A stretch of 64,000 bases of DNA from assembly GCA_016630905.1 (NCBI GenBank), contig WBMQ01000001.1, forward strand, positions 2,170,001-2,234,000, read 5' to 3'. The DNA is from Capillidium heterosporum. Lineage: Eukaryota; Entomophthoromycota; Entomophthoromycetes; Entomophthorales; Capillidiaceae. The notes below the pieces were generated by a model. It was not told the DNA's origin, made no database searches, and saw only the letters and a program-made list of their open reading frames with translations. Below are positions 35,377-46,614 of the stretch, one piece after another. The position numbers were made by a program, and so were the translations under genes. The first letter of the stretch is position 1; each line of letters begins with the position of its first letter.

Positions 35377-35808
35377 ATGAGGTACGTAAACATTTCAGCT
35401 ATTCTCATAATCTGTTTATCGAGCAGATTTATTCCTTTTATTTCAAATGCTCTATGCATGTCATTTTATTTTCGCTTAGTTTTCATCTACCTTTATGCAT
35501 TCTCTTTTATATATTACCTTTACAACAAACCCATCGATACTATACAAGACTCCCTTAATTTTTCTTTAAGGATTAGTAAGTTTGATAAATGATGGCAAAG
35601 ATATATAGACCGTGCCCAATTTAAAGGTAAATGCATTTCCAATGTCAATAAATATTCGAGCTATAAAACTCTGGGTACATTCATCGAAGCTTACATAGAT
35701 CAGCACCGAATTCAAACTAAGATATTTCCAAAGATTAAACGTATTTATGATACAAAGGCGTATGTCTATTTAAAAATTAGTTTACGTAGGATGTCTGCTA
35801 TAAAATAA
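35377..35808 (+). pseudogene. Membrane-protein relic in arm A
   Basis: A 71-codon hydrophobic frame (SNALCMSFYFRLVFIYLYAF, then IYYLYNKPIDTIQDS) ends at TGA. It continues in the same frame for 72 more codons (WQRYIDRAQFKGK, then FIEAYIDQHRIQTKIFPKIK) to TAA at 35808. The internal stop is conserved in the mirror copy at 44039-44470 (minus strand). Upstream, a Lys/Glu-rich stretch (VKVRFEKRLLKLELK) and a possible intron suggest more exons. Not identified; the pattern could fit the end of a multi-pass receptor. Confidence 0.35.
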
Positions 35809-36649
35809 GTCAACTTTTAATCGAGCTGATATCGTGAGACAGTAAGCCGAGGCTGATCACACTATATCCAATAAGTACCAAAATCAGAAATAGCTAATAC
35901 CACCTAGCTAGATGTAGTCAACCTGCATTCAAATCTATTGCCTTAGCTACTACTGAGTGCATACGACATTTGCATCTGTATTCTCAAATGTATCCCTTGT
36001 AATTAGCAACATTTATAAACTTGACCAGTCACAATCGACATAACAGTGATCTGTTTGGTGTAACCAATTCCTTAACTCGGTCTAAATTGGTATCTGCTGT
36101 CCAAAGGCAGGCCACCATGTCAAGCTTCTTGAATCAACTTTACTTTTAAGGAGCTGAACTGGTCTATATCTGGCATACCGTCTATATAATACGAATATCA
36201 CCGTCGATAACAAACACAAGCTTTCAGGTATCCAACCTGGGACAATCTATATAGCTATGTATATTCTATTGATATTTTACAAGTTGATGCCTTTAACTTC
36301 AAATAGTTTACAGGAAATTATTATATCTGTAGGTGGTAGAAATGCTTACGATAGGCATACCGTTTTCATTAGTTTAACCAAAAAACATACAAAGTTGAGT
36401 AGCTATCAGTGGGAGTTCCATAGCAATAGTCGGATGCTCTTGGGTCAACTGTAGACTAGGTTTGTGGCTGCACTTGCTGTAGGATACTGTAGTATTTTAA
36501 TATCTGATTTTAGCTGCGGGTTTCTACTTTTCAAACTATAACAATTTCTTTTTTGAATCTACATGCTGCATTTAATATATCCTCCTTTCAGATGCTAGTT
36601 CTACCTTTGCTTGTTCCCATTGTATTACTAAATTGGTTGACTTTTAATA
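35809..36649. other. Arm A interior without recognised gene
   Basis: Contains a 65-codon open frame (36257-36454) mirrored at 43393-43590 with four amino-acid differences. No domain seen. The 26-bp deletion relative to arm B lies near 36610. Confidence 0.4.
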
Positions 36650-37431
36650 TAAAACATCCCTATTGGAGTTTAATGCCATAAACAGACTGAAGAATTCACA
36701 AATAAAGGGAGGGGATGTAAGGATACGGGTGAGCACTAATGAGACACCTTTTTATGCACAATGTGGTCCAAAAGAGGTGATTCCAACAAGGATAGCCTGA
36801 GTTCCGCTATAAACAAAGAATGTGTCTGTCGAGTCTCCACTACAAAAACCTTTACCACCTTTACCACTTGCACAGATCTAACCAGAGTCCGAAATAAGAT
36901 TCTTCAAGCTCCAGATATTAGCACAGGTATCAAAGTCGACGAGGGAGAGGGAAACTTCGCATGGCACTGGCAAGTGGCCAACCTCGGTGCTGCTGCGCTC
37001 AGCAGATATTGTTAGAAAACCAGCTTGATCAGCAAGGCTACCATCATCCAAGACAACGGTTCTGATATTAATAAGGACCCCCTGCTTCAAATTCAAAATG
37101 GTGACATCATTGCGAAGGTCCTGGGATTGTGCATGAGGTGGATGTAGATTGACTCTGTTTTGTGCTATCGAGTGGTCACAAGTTGTGACGGTGAACGCTG
37201 ACGCTGAAAGAGGAAGCAGATATTTTGTGAAATCTATCAGCGATGAGCACGATGCAAGTATCGAGAATTATATCATCACAGATTTGGTGATTCACAACCT
37301 GGACAAAAGCTAGCCACTTGCATTTGAGTTTAGGGACTAATTTCAGCACCATCGTCGATCCTTCGCTGTAAGCGGAGGAGGCTAAAATGACTACAACTAG
37401 TGAATACTTTGCTAGTATCTTGGCTTCGAAT
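36650..37431 (-). pseudogene. Trypsin-like protease pseudogene, arm A copy
   Basis: Mirror of the copy at 42390-43171, described there. Only a few bases differ, for example in the codons around the substrate-binding region. Confidence 0.65.
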
Positions 37432-37454
37432 GAGATTTCTTGAGATGACTACTC

Positions 37455-38183
37455 CTCAAGTTCTCTAACATAAATTAGGACCTACTCGTCTTAATTGTTT
37501 AATTGATATATGGGATATACGCTTTTCCAACAAGCATATTAGGGATAATGTGCATATTTTGGATGTATTTATCAATCTAAATAGGTATATATACTTTCAA
37601 AGTGCTAGAGATTACCTTAAGTTGGCGTTTAGAGTTTTTCGAAGGTTGGTAATTTAACATAAACCGGCTTCCATTTGGTAAATCAAGTCGTAAGCCACTA
37701 GCCCTTTCGGTTACCTAAAATATGTCAAAATCATTAGCCTTTGAAAGAAGCTGCCCATACAGTTACATTGTACTGAACAAATAAAGCTTTTTATATGAAA
37801 TCTATTACAAAATCCAAATCTAGAAAGAAAAAACCATGTCCTTGAAAATGAAGTGGTATAAGTAATACTTTTCTATTTAAGAAATTACTATCAAAAAACC
37901 TCAATAAGTTTATTTATACTTATCATTGGCTCTGGCTTTATAGACAATGTTAAATTAAATAGCCTCGACAGGTTTAGCATCTTATAACGAAAAGCAAAAA
38001 GGCGGCGTATTAAGTTGTCCTATTATAAAGGTAGAGATGTATATCATACGAGTAAAGGGTAGTTTGAAAACTGAAAAATAAGCGACTCAAATAAAACATT
38101 GAAGGTAAATCAAAAAATAAGACAGATGGATTCCTTACTTGATATATGATACCTAAAACTAAACAATACCAAAATTGAAAAAT
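37455..38183. other. Spacer, left intergenic part
   Basis: Unique AT-rich DNA between arm A and the spacer genes. Nothing recognised. Confidence 0.4.
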
Positions 38184-38468
38184 TTACTTTGCATTCCCTT
38201 CAACCTTCATCTCTAACTCCAAAATCTCTCTGTCAGCCTCTATCTTCACCTTCTCCAAATAAAGTTGATACCACGTCATCTTGTAAAATAGATGTACTGC
38301 TGAACTAAGCAAAAATAAGTTGAAGAGGGGGTAACCTATCCTTGAAGTTAAGCTTAATCTTTTAGAGGAGTCAAATTGAGGGCTGTGAGTTGAGCTGGAA
38401 TAGGATTTTTTGGTGAAAGGAGTCCGAAGTGCTCGGTTGAAAATTTGGAAGATAGACGTATTTCTCAT
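38184..38468 (-). CDS. Small single-pass protein, probably mitochondrial
   Basis: 94 aa from the ATG at 38466-38468. The N-terminus (MRNTSIFQIFNRALRTPFTK) is rich in Arg, Ser and Thr without acidic residues, as in mitochondrial presequences. A hydrophobic segment (YPLFNLFLLSSAVHLFY) follows and then a charged helical tail (KVKIEADREILELEMKV), as in small inner-membrane assembly factors. A CTAACTGCAG acceptor-like site just upstream suggests a 5' UTR intron. The frame is open further upstream but without an ATG. Family not recognised. Confidence 0.55.
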   Translation of the reverse strand: MRNTSIFQIFNRALRTPFTKKSYSSSTHSPQFDSSKRLSLTSRIGYPLFNLFLLSSAVHLFYKMTWYQLYLEKVKIEADREILELEMKVEGNAK

Positions 38469-38525
38469 ATCCTCTGATGCTGCAGTTAGTTTTGTTTTAT
38501 GGTTGTAAGTTGACTTTGACACTGG
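38469..38525. promoter_or_regulatory. Divergent promoter / shared leader region
   Basis: Only 57 bp separate the start codons of the two divergent spacer genes. Their leaders must overlap or the promoter must be very compact. No TATA box seen. Confidence 0.4.
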
Positions 38526-41500
38526 ATGCTTAAACTTTTGAGCGATAACACTGATAGTTTACAATCTGGAAAGCTTTTGGCTGGTAAAATTACGAAACTA
38601 TTGGAATCTATCGTACTTTTATTGGATAGAATTATTATCAATTAGCTAAAATTGAAATTCGATCAAAACTGGTTATAGGCTTCGATCAACTTTATCAAGC
38701 CTTCCTGTTATCAAGACAAGAGAAATACGATGGACCAAGAGCTTCAAGTCAACAAAGCGAAACTAATGAAGGTAATCAAATTTACATAGCTTATAAATAT
38801 CCTCCTTTCAAATACCAAGTCCACTTATTTATTTAACAAAGTTTTATCAACTTCTAACTCTAGGTTCCAAATTGCAAACTCCAACCTCAACTAACTGGTA
38901 CGACTTCACTCAATCCCTAAAATTAATAGTCACCACCTATACAACGCAACAACTTCCACCTATAAACCTTCAAGAGTACAAGCTACTGACCAACGTTCTA
39001 AATCTAAGTTTAAATTTATACTTTCAAAATAACCAGAAGCTAAAGGATTTTACCAGCTCAACTCTAACTTCGATAACCGACCTGTTTCACCTTTTATTTA
39101 AGTTACTTGCAGTTGCTAATGAAGATGTAGTAAAGGAAATATTCACAATTCTGAGTAAGTTATCTATTTTAATAACCAAGTACCAACCCAACAACACCTT
39201 GGAAAGCTTTCCTTACCAGCAAAGCTACCTAAATTTACTATCATTCCTATTAAACAACAACTCAACCTTGAAATTTTTCAACAGTGGTTCAAACGACAAT
39301 TTAATTCTATTGGTTGTATCGAGTTTACATACCTTGTTGGAACAGTTTCAAGAACCCAAGCTAAGGATTCGAACCTCCAAATTACTTTTAGCTATAATAG
39401 ATAGCTGCACCAACCTAGAGATTCTAGTCAACTTCCTACCCTCTCACCTAAGTTTAGTAACTAAATTAGTAACGAAGGACCCTTTGAAATCGCAATTTGA
39501 GCTATTAAATCTAGGGTTAGATATGTTTTTATTACCCATCATCAAGGCTGACAGTCTAAATTTCCGGAATTGGTTCTTAGTAGAAGACACTTTAAGTTCA
39601 CTAGGTTTAGCAAAGGTAGAGGATAGAAGGGAAGGTAAAGTGAAGGAATTTAGTTTAAAAGTCCACCAACATTTACCCACCTATTTAAACCGATTACTAT
39701 TACTAAAAGCGAACCAACGAATACAGCCCAAGCTGATAGCTACTCTCACCTCCATACTTACTGACATTAACTACATCTTGCCAGATAGAGGTACGAAGTT
39801 CGCTTTAGACTACCTACAATTCAACTTTAATGACAACAATTGTGAGTTCGTAAGGTTTAAAAATGCTCATCCAACCATGCAAGATCTACCTACCCAATTC
39901 CTAAAAACTTTGAAGCTACTAGTTAAGAACTTGAAGGAGAAAGATCTGCAGCTCGTCGAGGATAATGTCAATTTTTTAACAAACAGTTTAAGTTTCAGCT
40001 TCCGATTGGACCTCCAGTTTGAAGTTTTAGATTTGCTTCTGGATTTAGTTTCTACTACCTTCGGCAGAAATGCTAACGTTGATTTGGAGTTTAGAGACCA
40101 AGAGATTTTCTCGAAAGAAGAGTATCAACCACTTTTCAAGCTAGTTGGCAAGTTGTTCGATAGATTAAATACAAGTAAATTCGATCAGTTGATTCAACTC
40201 GCTCACCAGCTTATCAATACCACTATCGATATCAGCACTCAAAGAAAAAGTAGTGACGGTACCCAAGTTATCAGTATGAACCCGACAAAAGACCTCGATA
40301 CCGAAGCTAAAGGCACACTTCTAATTCAACTGTTGATTCTAGGCACTTTAAAATCCAACCTAAACCTGCAACGTATCCAACTACTCCTACCCTTAGTCTT
40401 AGACCCCAAATTCGTAGCCAATATTTCATCGACCGTCGACACCTTCAAGCTTGAATTCCTCAACTACGCTATCCGACACCTTAAGGACGATATTTCACCT
40501 GTACTATTTCAAAGTTTGGGCTACATCCTACAGTTTAAAGATACAGCTGTTGATAGCGCAACTACCAATTTGCAGGTCATAGCCAACTCCTGCATCGATC
40601 AACTCATGATAAATTTAAACTACAGCGATCTCAACCAACTCATCAAAGAAAACTGGGAGTACCTTACCTTTTTTATCCAGAATCTCTTCCTTATCCAGTT
40701 CGCCCAACCTGCTACTAATTCAAAACGATGGAACGGTAATTTACTCATCCTCCTAGTTCAGAGTTTAGATTTTCGAGAGTTACACAGTGTGGATAAATTT
40801 GTCACTTTCATATTGAAGTTGGTATATAGTCTACAAATCGAAGATCCTAGTTTCCTATTCAAGTTACGGTTTGGTTTAAAAGGTTTGGAGGTCTTCGTCA
40901 AGTCTTTGGTTGAAGTTCGTAATTGGTTAGAGGGCTCTATTGTCGACATAGGCTTTGAAGATGGATTTATAGTGAGCACTGAAACCAACAAAACTAGTTT
41001 GATAAAGGACAGTACAGCTACCAACGATAATCTTCGAAACCAACTAAAAATTATTTATGCGATACTCCACCAAGTTGTTCAGTTGCTAAGCTACTACTAT
41101 CAACACAGTTCCCCCCAAGTCCAATTGCAAACCTTTTATATACTAATCGATATCCTCAACGTAGATGCCAACCTAACCAAACAATTGGATTCCAGCAGTT
41201 TAGAATTGAGATTGGAACTAAGTCAGCCTTTAGTCGACATCCTCGAAGGCACCTTAGCTAATTTAAACCTTAAGGAAAAGGACAACTTACAAATCCAGTT
41301 GCTAATATTGAAATTGGAATTCCTGACAAAGACGTACGACTATCACTTCAAATTCTTCAACTCCAAGTTTACCACCCCATTCCTGGATAAACTTTTCAAT
41401 ACTCTTCTACACACATTCAACACCAAAGGTAGCTGGGTCAACGGCGGAATTGAATTTTTAACTTTGACATTGGCAGTTAAAGTTTTGGTAGGTACTAGTC

Positions 41501-41751
41501 TGACCACCTTACCACTGTACAGAAAATGGAATTTAGTAAAGCCGTTAGTTCAATATTTTAATGAGAAGGGGAAGGACAATGAACTCAAAGGAAAGTTTTT
41601 GCATGATTTTAGTAGGGAGATCAATTTTAGATATAAAGAGGTAGAAAATTACGATAGGGACATTAGAGCTCGGATTACCGACAAGAAAGCATGGAATTGG
41701 TTGGGACATCAGGACTTGTTACAATTGATAGAATCAAAATTGGAAGTTTAA
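38526..41751 (+). CDS. Large HEAT/ARM-type helical protein, possibly TTI1-like
   Basis: Three exons (38526-38583, 38646-38771, 38864-41751) give about 1023 aa. Both introns (62 and 92 nt) are in phase 1. The ATG at 38526 is supported because only this splicing keeps an open frame into the long exon. The protein is almost entirely Leu-rich amphipathic helices with no membrane segment, typical of alpha-solenoids. The segment around residues 235-285 (ILVNFLPSHLSLVTKLVT, then FELLNLGLDMFLLPI) resembles the 'FLPG-S-L-K' region of TTI1, a subunit of the TTT co-chaperone that stabilises TOR and other PI3K-like kinases. That assignment is tentative. It is intact, single-copy here and enclosed by the inverted repeat. 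Confidence 0.75.
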
Positions 41752-42366
41752 GTAAAAATTCAAATTGTCTTTATTTTTATTGTTACAGTTATAATTTCGA
41801 TATATGTCAAAGATATATATTCTGAATCCACTACATTTACATACACCAATTTCAAGCAAGTCTAAAATTTATTGTGATCTCAATCGGATCATCTACGTCC
41901 TTCCAAGTCGACTTTTCCAAAGAGTTAAATCGAATTCCATGCTAGATTTACAAAACTTATCATCAACCTGGTTGGAATCCTAAGTCCTAACACTAGTAAA
42001 TTAATACAACTTTCCCATAAGCTTCACCTCAAAGAGCTTTTTGATAGGCACTTAGACTTTAAATGGAGGCTACAGGCTCTATCTTTTCTAGAGTGAAAAG
42101 GTTAAAGAGTATATACAATTTAATAGATACCTGATTATAGTTAACTTGTCCGAACTTTCCTAGCTAATAGATAAATGAATTACCTTTATATCCTTAAGAA
42201 TATTGGGAAGTTAATTATCGGTTAACTATATCGAAGCTACGTCTTATAATCGGTAAGATAAATTATATATAATTCAGCAGCATGAGGTTGGATTTATGAC
42301 TAATAGGGCTGTATGATCAAACCCAAAATTAAAGTTGATGAAAAAATAAACATATATAAAGAAATC
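41752..42366. other. Spacer, right intergenic part
   Basis: AT-rich, unique, no gene recognised. Confidence 0.4.
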
Positions 42367-42389
42367 GAAGTAGTCATCTCAAGAAATCT

Positions 42390-43171
42390 CATTCGAAGCC
42401 AAGATACTAGCAAAGTATTCACTAGTTGTAGTCATTTTAGCCTCCTCCGCTTACAGCGAAGGATCGACGATGGTGCTGAAATTAGTCCTAAACTCAAATG
42501 CAAGTGGCTAGCTTTTGTCCAGGTTGTGAATCACCAAATCTGTGATGATATAATTCTCGATACTTGCATCGTGCTCATCGCTGATAGATTTCACAAGATA
42601 TCTGCTTCCTCTTTCAGCGTCAGCGTTCACCGTCACAACTTGTGACCACTCGATAGCACAAAACAGAGTCAATCTACATCCACCTCATGCACAATTTCAG
42701 GACCTTCGCAATGATGTCACCATTTTGAATTTGAAGCAGGGGGTCCTTATTAATATCAGAACCGTTGTCTTGGATGATGGTAGCCTTGCCGATCAAGCTG
42801 GTTTTCTAACAATATCTGCTGAGCGCAGCAGCACCGAGGTTGGTCACTTGCCAGCGCCATGCGAAGTTTCCCTCTCCCTCGTCGACTTTGATACCTGTGC
42901 TAATATCTGGAGCTTGAAGAATCTTATTTCGGACTCTGGTTAGATCTGTGCAAGTGGTAAAGGTGGTAAAGGTTTTTGTAGTGGAGACTCGACAGACACA
43001 TTCTTTGTTTATAGCGGAACTCAGGCTATCCTTGTTGGAATCACCTCTTTTGGACCACATTGTGCATAAAAAGGTGTCTCATTAATGCTCACCCGTATCC
43101 TCACATCCCCTCCCTTTATTTGTGAATTCTTCAGTCGGTTTATGGCACTAAACTCCAATAGGGATGTTTGA
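42390..43171 (+). pseudogene. Trypsin-like serine protease pseudogene, arm B copy
   Basis: Pieces in different frames reconstruct the order of an S1A chymotrypsin-fold protease: a signal-like segment (ILAKYSLVVVILASSAYS), RIDDGAEISPKLKCKWLAF (mature start), IILDT, NDVTILNLKQG (catalytic Asp block), DDGSLADQAG, GKGGKGFCSGDS (catalytic Ser block) and ILVGITSFG. The catalytic-His block, normally AAHC, reads ADRF, and GDSGGP has become GDSTDT. Stops and frameshifts separate the pieces. Both active-site blocks are lost, so no activity is expected. Trypsin-like genes are abundant in entomophthoralean fungi. Confidence 0.7.
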
Positions 43172-44038
43172 TGTTAAAAGTCAACCAATTTAGTAATATA
43201 ATGGGAAATGGGAAGTTTTCAGATATACTAGCACAAGAAAAGGTAGAACTAGCATCTGAAGGGGGGATGTATTAAATGCAGCATGTAGGTTCAAAAAAGA
43301 AATTGTTATAGTTTGAAAAGTAGAAACCCGCAGCTAAAATCAGATATTAAAATACTACAGTATCCTACAGCAAGTGCAGCCACAAACCTAGTCTACAGTT
43401 GACCCAAGAACATCCGACTATTGCTATGGAACTCCCACTGATAGCTACTCAACTTTGTATGTTTTTTGGTTAAACTAATGAAAACGGTATGCTTATCGTA
43501 AGCATTTCCACCACCTACAGATATAATAATTTCCTGTAAAATATTTGAAGTTAAAGGCATCAACTTGTAAAATATCAATAGAATATACATAGCTATATAG
43601 ATTGTCCCAGGTTGGATACCTGAAAGCTTGTGTTTGTTATCGACGGTGATATTCGTATTATATAGACGGTATGCCAGATATAGACCAGTTCAGCTCCTTA
43701 AAAGTAAAGTTGATTCAAGAAGCTTGACATGGTGGCCTGCCTTTGGACAGCAGATACCAATTTAGACCGAGTTAAGGAATTGGTTACACCAAACAGATCA
43801 CTGTTATGTCGATTGTGACTGGTCAAGTTTATAAATGTTGCTAATTACAAGGGATACATTTGAGAATACAGATGCAAATGTCGTATGCACTCAGTAGTAG
43901 CTAAGGCAATAGATTTGAATGCAGGTTGACTACATCTAGCTAGGTGGTATTAGCTATTTCTGATTTTGGTACTTATTGGATATAGTGTGATCAGCCTCGG
44001 CTTACTGTCTCACGATATCAGCTCGATTAAAAGTTGAC
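43172..44038. other. Arm B interior without recognised gene
   Basis: Mirror of 35809-36649 plus the 26 bp missing from arm A. Confidence 0.4.
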
Positions 44039-44470
44039 TTATTTTATAGCAGACATCCTACATAAACTAATTTTTAAATAGACATACGCCTTTGTATCAT
44101 AAATACGTTTAATCTTTGGAAATATCTTAGTTTGAATTCGGTGCTGATCTATGTAAGCTTCGATGAATGTACCCAGAGTTTTATAGCTCGAATATTTATT
44201 GACATTGGAAATGCATTTACCTTTAAACTGGGCACGGTCTATAGATCTTTGCCATCATTTATCAAGCTTATTAATCCTTAAAGAAAAATTAAGGGAGTCT
44301 TGTATAGTATCGATGGGTTTGTTGTAAAGGTAATATATAAAAGAGAATGCATAAAGGTAGATGAAAACTAAGCAAAATAAAATGACATGCATAGAGCATT
44401 TGAAATAAAAGGAATAAATCTGCTCGATAAACAGATTATGAGAATAGCTGAAATGTTTACGTACCTCATA
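44039..44470 (-). pseudogene. Membrane-protein relic in arm B
   Basis: Mirror of 35377-35808. The same internal stop is present and a few substitutions differ. Confidence 0.35.
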
Positions 44471-45900
44471 AGACCTTCAATTCCAACTTCAAAAGCCTCT
44501 TTTCAAATCTCACTTTGACTTCATCTAGGTAGAGTAGGTGATTCAGTAATTGTGGGATAGACCTACAGTTGAGCTTTAAAGAGTGGGTAGTTTATACACC
44601 AAAGTAAACTTGGCCTTTGGAAAATATTGTACGGATTGGTAATAGTGGTACATTTCGTTCTTATTGGAGTTAAAACTCAACTAAGAAGCTTCATATTATC
44701 ACTAGTCTGGAATTGGAATATAGCTTAATGTTGGTTGGCGTATTACTGTTAAGTTTAAGTATTTATCTTTATCAATATATAGTGGTTGTGCTATATACTA
44801 GTTTAGTTTTCAATTAAGCATCTTAATGTAGTCTGCAACTATCACTAAATTGGCTTCTATATAGGCAGAAAAATAACTTTTTAAATGAAAGCTTTGCTCG
44901 TACTATCAACTTCCACATATTTTTCAGCTTTACCAGCTTAATTGGTTCCAAACTTCCATTTGCGATGCACCGTGTATATAAAACTCTACTGTATACAATT
45001 TCTTTTGCCCAATCGACTACAGGCAAGTATATGGCTTGAAACTAAGGTTCATGGAGAATTGGAGTAAGGATATTTAGTTTAAACGGAGCGATACTACGGA
45101 TAGTGACGATTGTAAAACAGATATAACTCGAGTTGAAATAGGTGATGGCGTTGGCTAGGATTGGTGGAGGTAAGTGAAATTATAATTAAAAGATTAATTT
45201 TTTTGGTTTAAAGCTCTAAAAATGATGGATTGCTATATCCAAAATTACATGCCTATATGCACTTTGAATATTGCTAGAGCAAACAATAGCTTTGTAAGCC
45301 TTCAATCCCTTTAGGGTTATATATATTTCCAAATTCACTTCGAATAGAAGCTGACCAGAGTTTCAAATAAAACTCAGGAGTCACCAATCTTTATATAGTT
45401 CTTTATACTGATCTAAACAAAGTAGTTGAACATCCAAACAAGCCCACTTGAAATTTATTTTCGCTATGTTGCTTAAGCCACATCAATTAATTGATTTTAC
45501 AAGACTAACTTTTAGTAAAATGGTAGCTGTTCTACAAACCTTTAATAGCTATCTAATTTACCAATTGCATACTATTCGCTCATCTACAATTTTTTGCAAA
45601 GTAGGCTTTATTTCAAATATGGTAGCATTCTTTTCCATTTATACTCCTACTGCACATCAAAATTTTACCTTGTACAGGAATTAGCTTACCTTTTTAATCC
45701 ATTTAAAGGCGAAATCCACTAGCTTATCATAAACTTATAGCTTCATCGGCGGTATATGGGTATAAAGATCTACTTCAAACTGAGAGATACATTTGCATTT
45801 AAACCTCAAAATTAATAAATATGGCTCTTGCCTTCCACTCATCGACCAACATGTATGTATAAATGAGCAAGGAATCCAAATAGAAATAGTATTTAACAAC
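44471..45900. other. Arm B outer interior
   Basis: Mirror of 33947-35376. Only short mirrored open frames (for example 45448-45684) with no domain. Confidence 0.4.
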
Positions 45901-46564
45901 ATGTTTGCCTTCCAAGCTCTACTTGTGCCCTTAAGTCTCCTATGCTACAACTTAGGTGAGGACTTACCCCTGATTGCCATCAAATAACACCACAAATCCA
46001 TTTCTATAGTATACAACAGGTTTGTTTTGGCCGACCTAATAGGCCCTACCGAAATCTTTGGATCTAAAGTTGGCAACTTTCCGCAAATTCCAATCGATAA
46101 GGGTGCAGGCACCAAAGTGAACTCTTTGTCCAAGAACTCGGCTTCCAAGCCTTTGTGTCTTTAGAAAAAGCTGAGGCCTTTGACGATTCTTACAAGTTTG
46201 ACATGATAGTTACACCAGGAGAATCTTGCGGTATCAGAAAACTCAAGTCGAAAATTGATCAACAAGACCGATATAGTATTTTCGCTATAAATAGGAGTCG
46301 TCATCCTAGCTGGTACTGGCAAATTGGGCAATAAAAAGAAGGTTATCAATAAATTACCTTATAAAGAGCTACATCCCTCTATCCCAAATCAAATTGCAAT
46401 CCAAGGCACGATGGGTTCACAACTAAAGTGGCAAGTTCATTACATCGTCAGGACTTACTTCTAGCTACGATGTTTCTTTGTACATAGTTTATAGGGTTGA
46501 GCTTGTAACTAATAGATTGGAGTACAAAGCTATTTGAGATGCTAGTGATGATCTCTGCTATTAA
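45901..46564 (+). pseudogene. DJ-1/PfpI-family pseudogene, arm B copy
   Basis: An ATG at 45901 opens a signal-like leader (MFAFQALLVPLSLLCYNL). Then, across frame changes, come RFVLADLIGPTEIFGSKVGN (the family's beta-strand and 'GP-E-F' helix), FDDSYKFDMIVTPGESCGIR (PGG-type loop), GVVILAGTGKLGNKKKVINK and FITSSGLTSSYDVSLYIVYR ('TSSG-T-G-D-AL' C-terminal block), with stops after. The order is that of a complete DJ-1/PfpI class I glutamine-amidotransferase-like protein. The nucleophile-elbow Cys, normally in 'VCTG', is not visible, because that segment is in a frame gap. Whether the leader belongs to it is uncertain. Confidence 0.6.
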
Positions 46565-46614
46565 TTTACTGACTGAGTTTGTCTATACTTTTTTCAACAA
46601 GGATTGAGGTTTAA

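Larger units (their letters stand above)
33233..37454 (+). repeat. Long inverted repeat, arm A
   Basis: A 4.2-kb segment whose reverse complement recurs at 42367-46614. Coordinates pair as x + y = 79847 over the outer part and 79821 inside, so arm A lacks 26 bp near 36610 that arm B has. Differences are otherwise isolated substitutions (four in one 65-codon stretch, none in several others). The arms carry only broken genes: DJ-1/PfpI-like (outer end), a membrane-protein ORF (middle) and a trypsin-like protease (inner end). Other parts, for example 33947-35376, hold short mirrored open frames without recognisable domains. Confidence 0.92.
42367..46614 (-). repeat. Long inverted repeat, arm B
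   Basis: Reverse complement of arm A (33233-37454), 26 bp longer because of one indel near 43220. The outer limit is sharp: the bases beyond 46614 share nothing with those before 33233. The inner limit lies at about 42367. Confidence 0.92.

Noticed and set aside
36761-37096. Mirrored short ORFs near the inner arm ends as novel genes
   Set aside because: They are fragments of, or antisense to, the trypsin-like pseudogene.
33233-46614. Interpretation of the inverted repeat as a Maverick-type or viral element
   Set aside because: No capsid, polymerase, integrase or protease set is present; the arms hold cellular pseudogenes and the spacer ordinary fungal genes.
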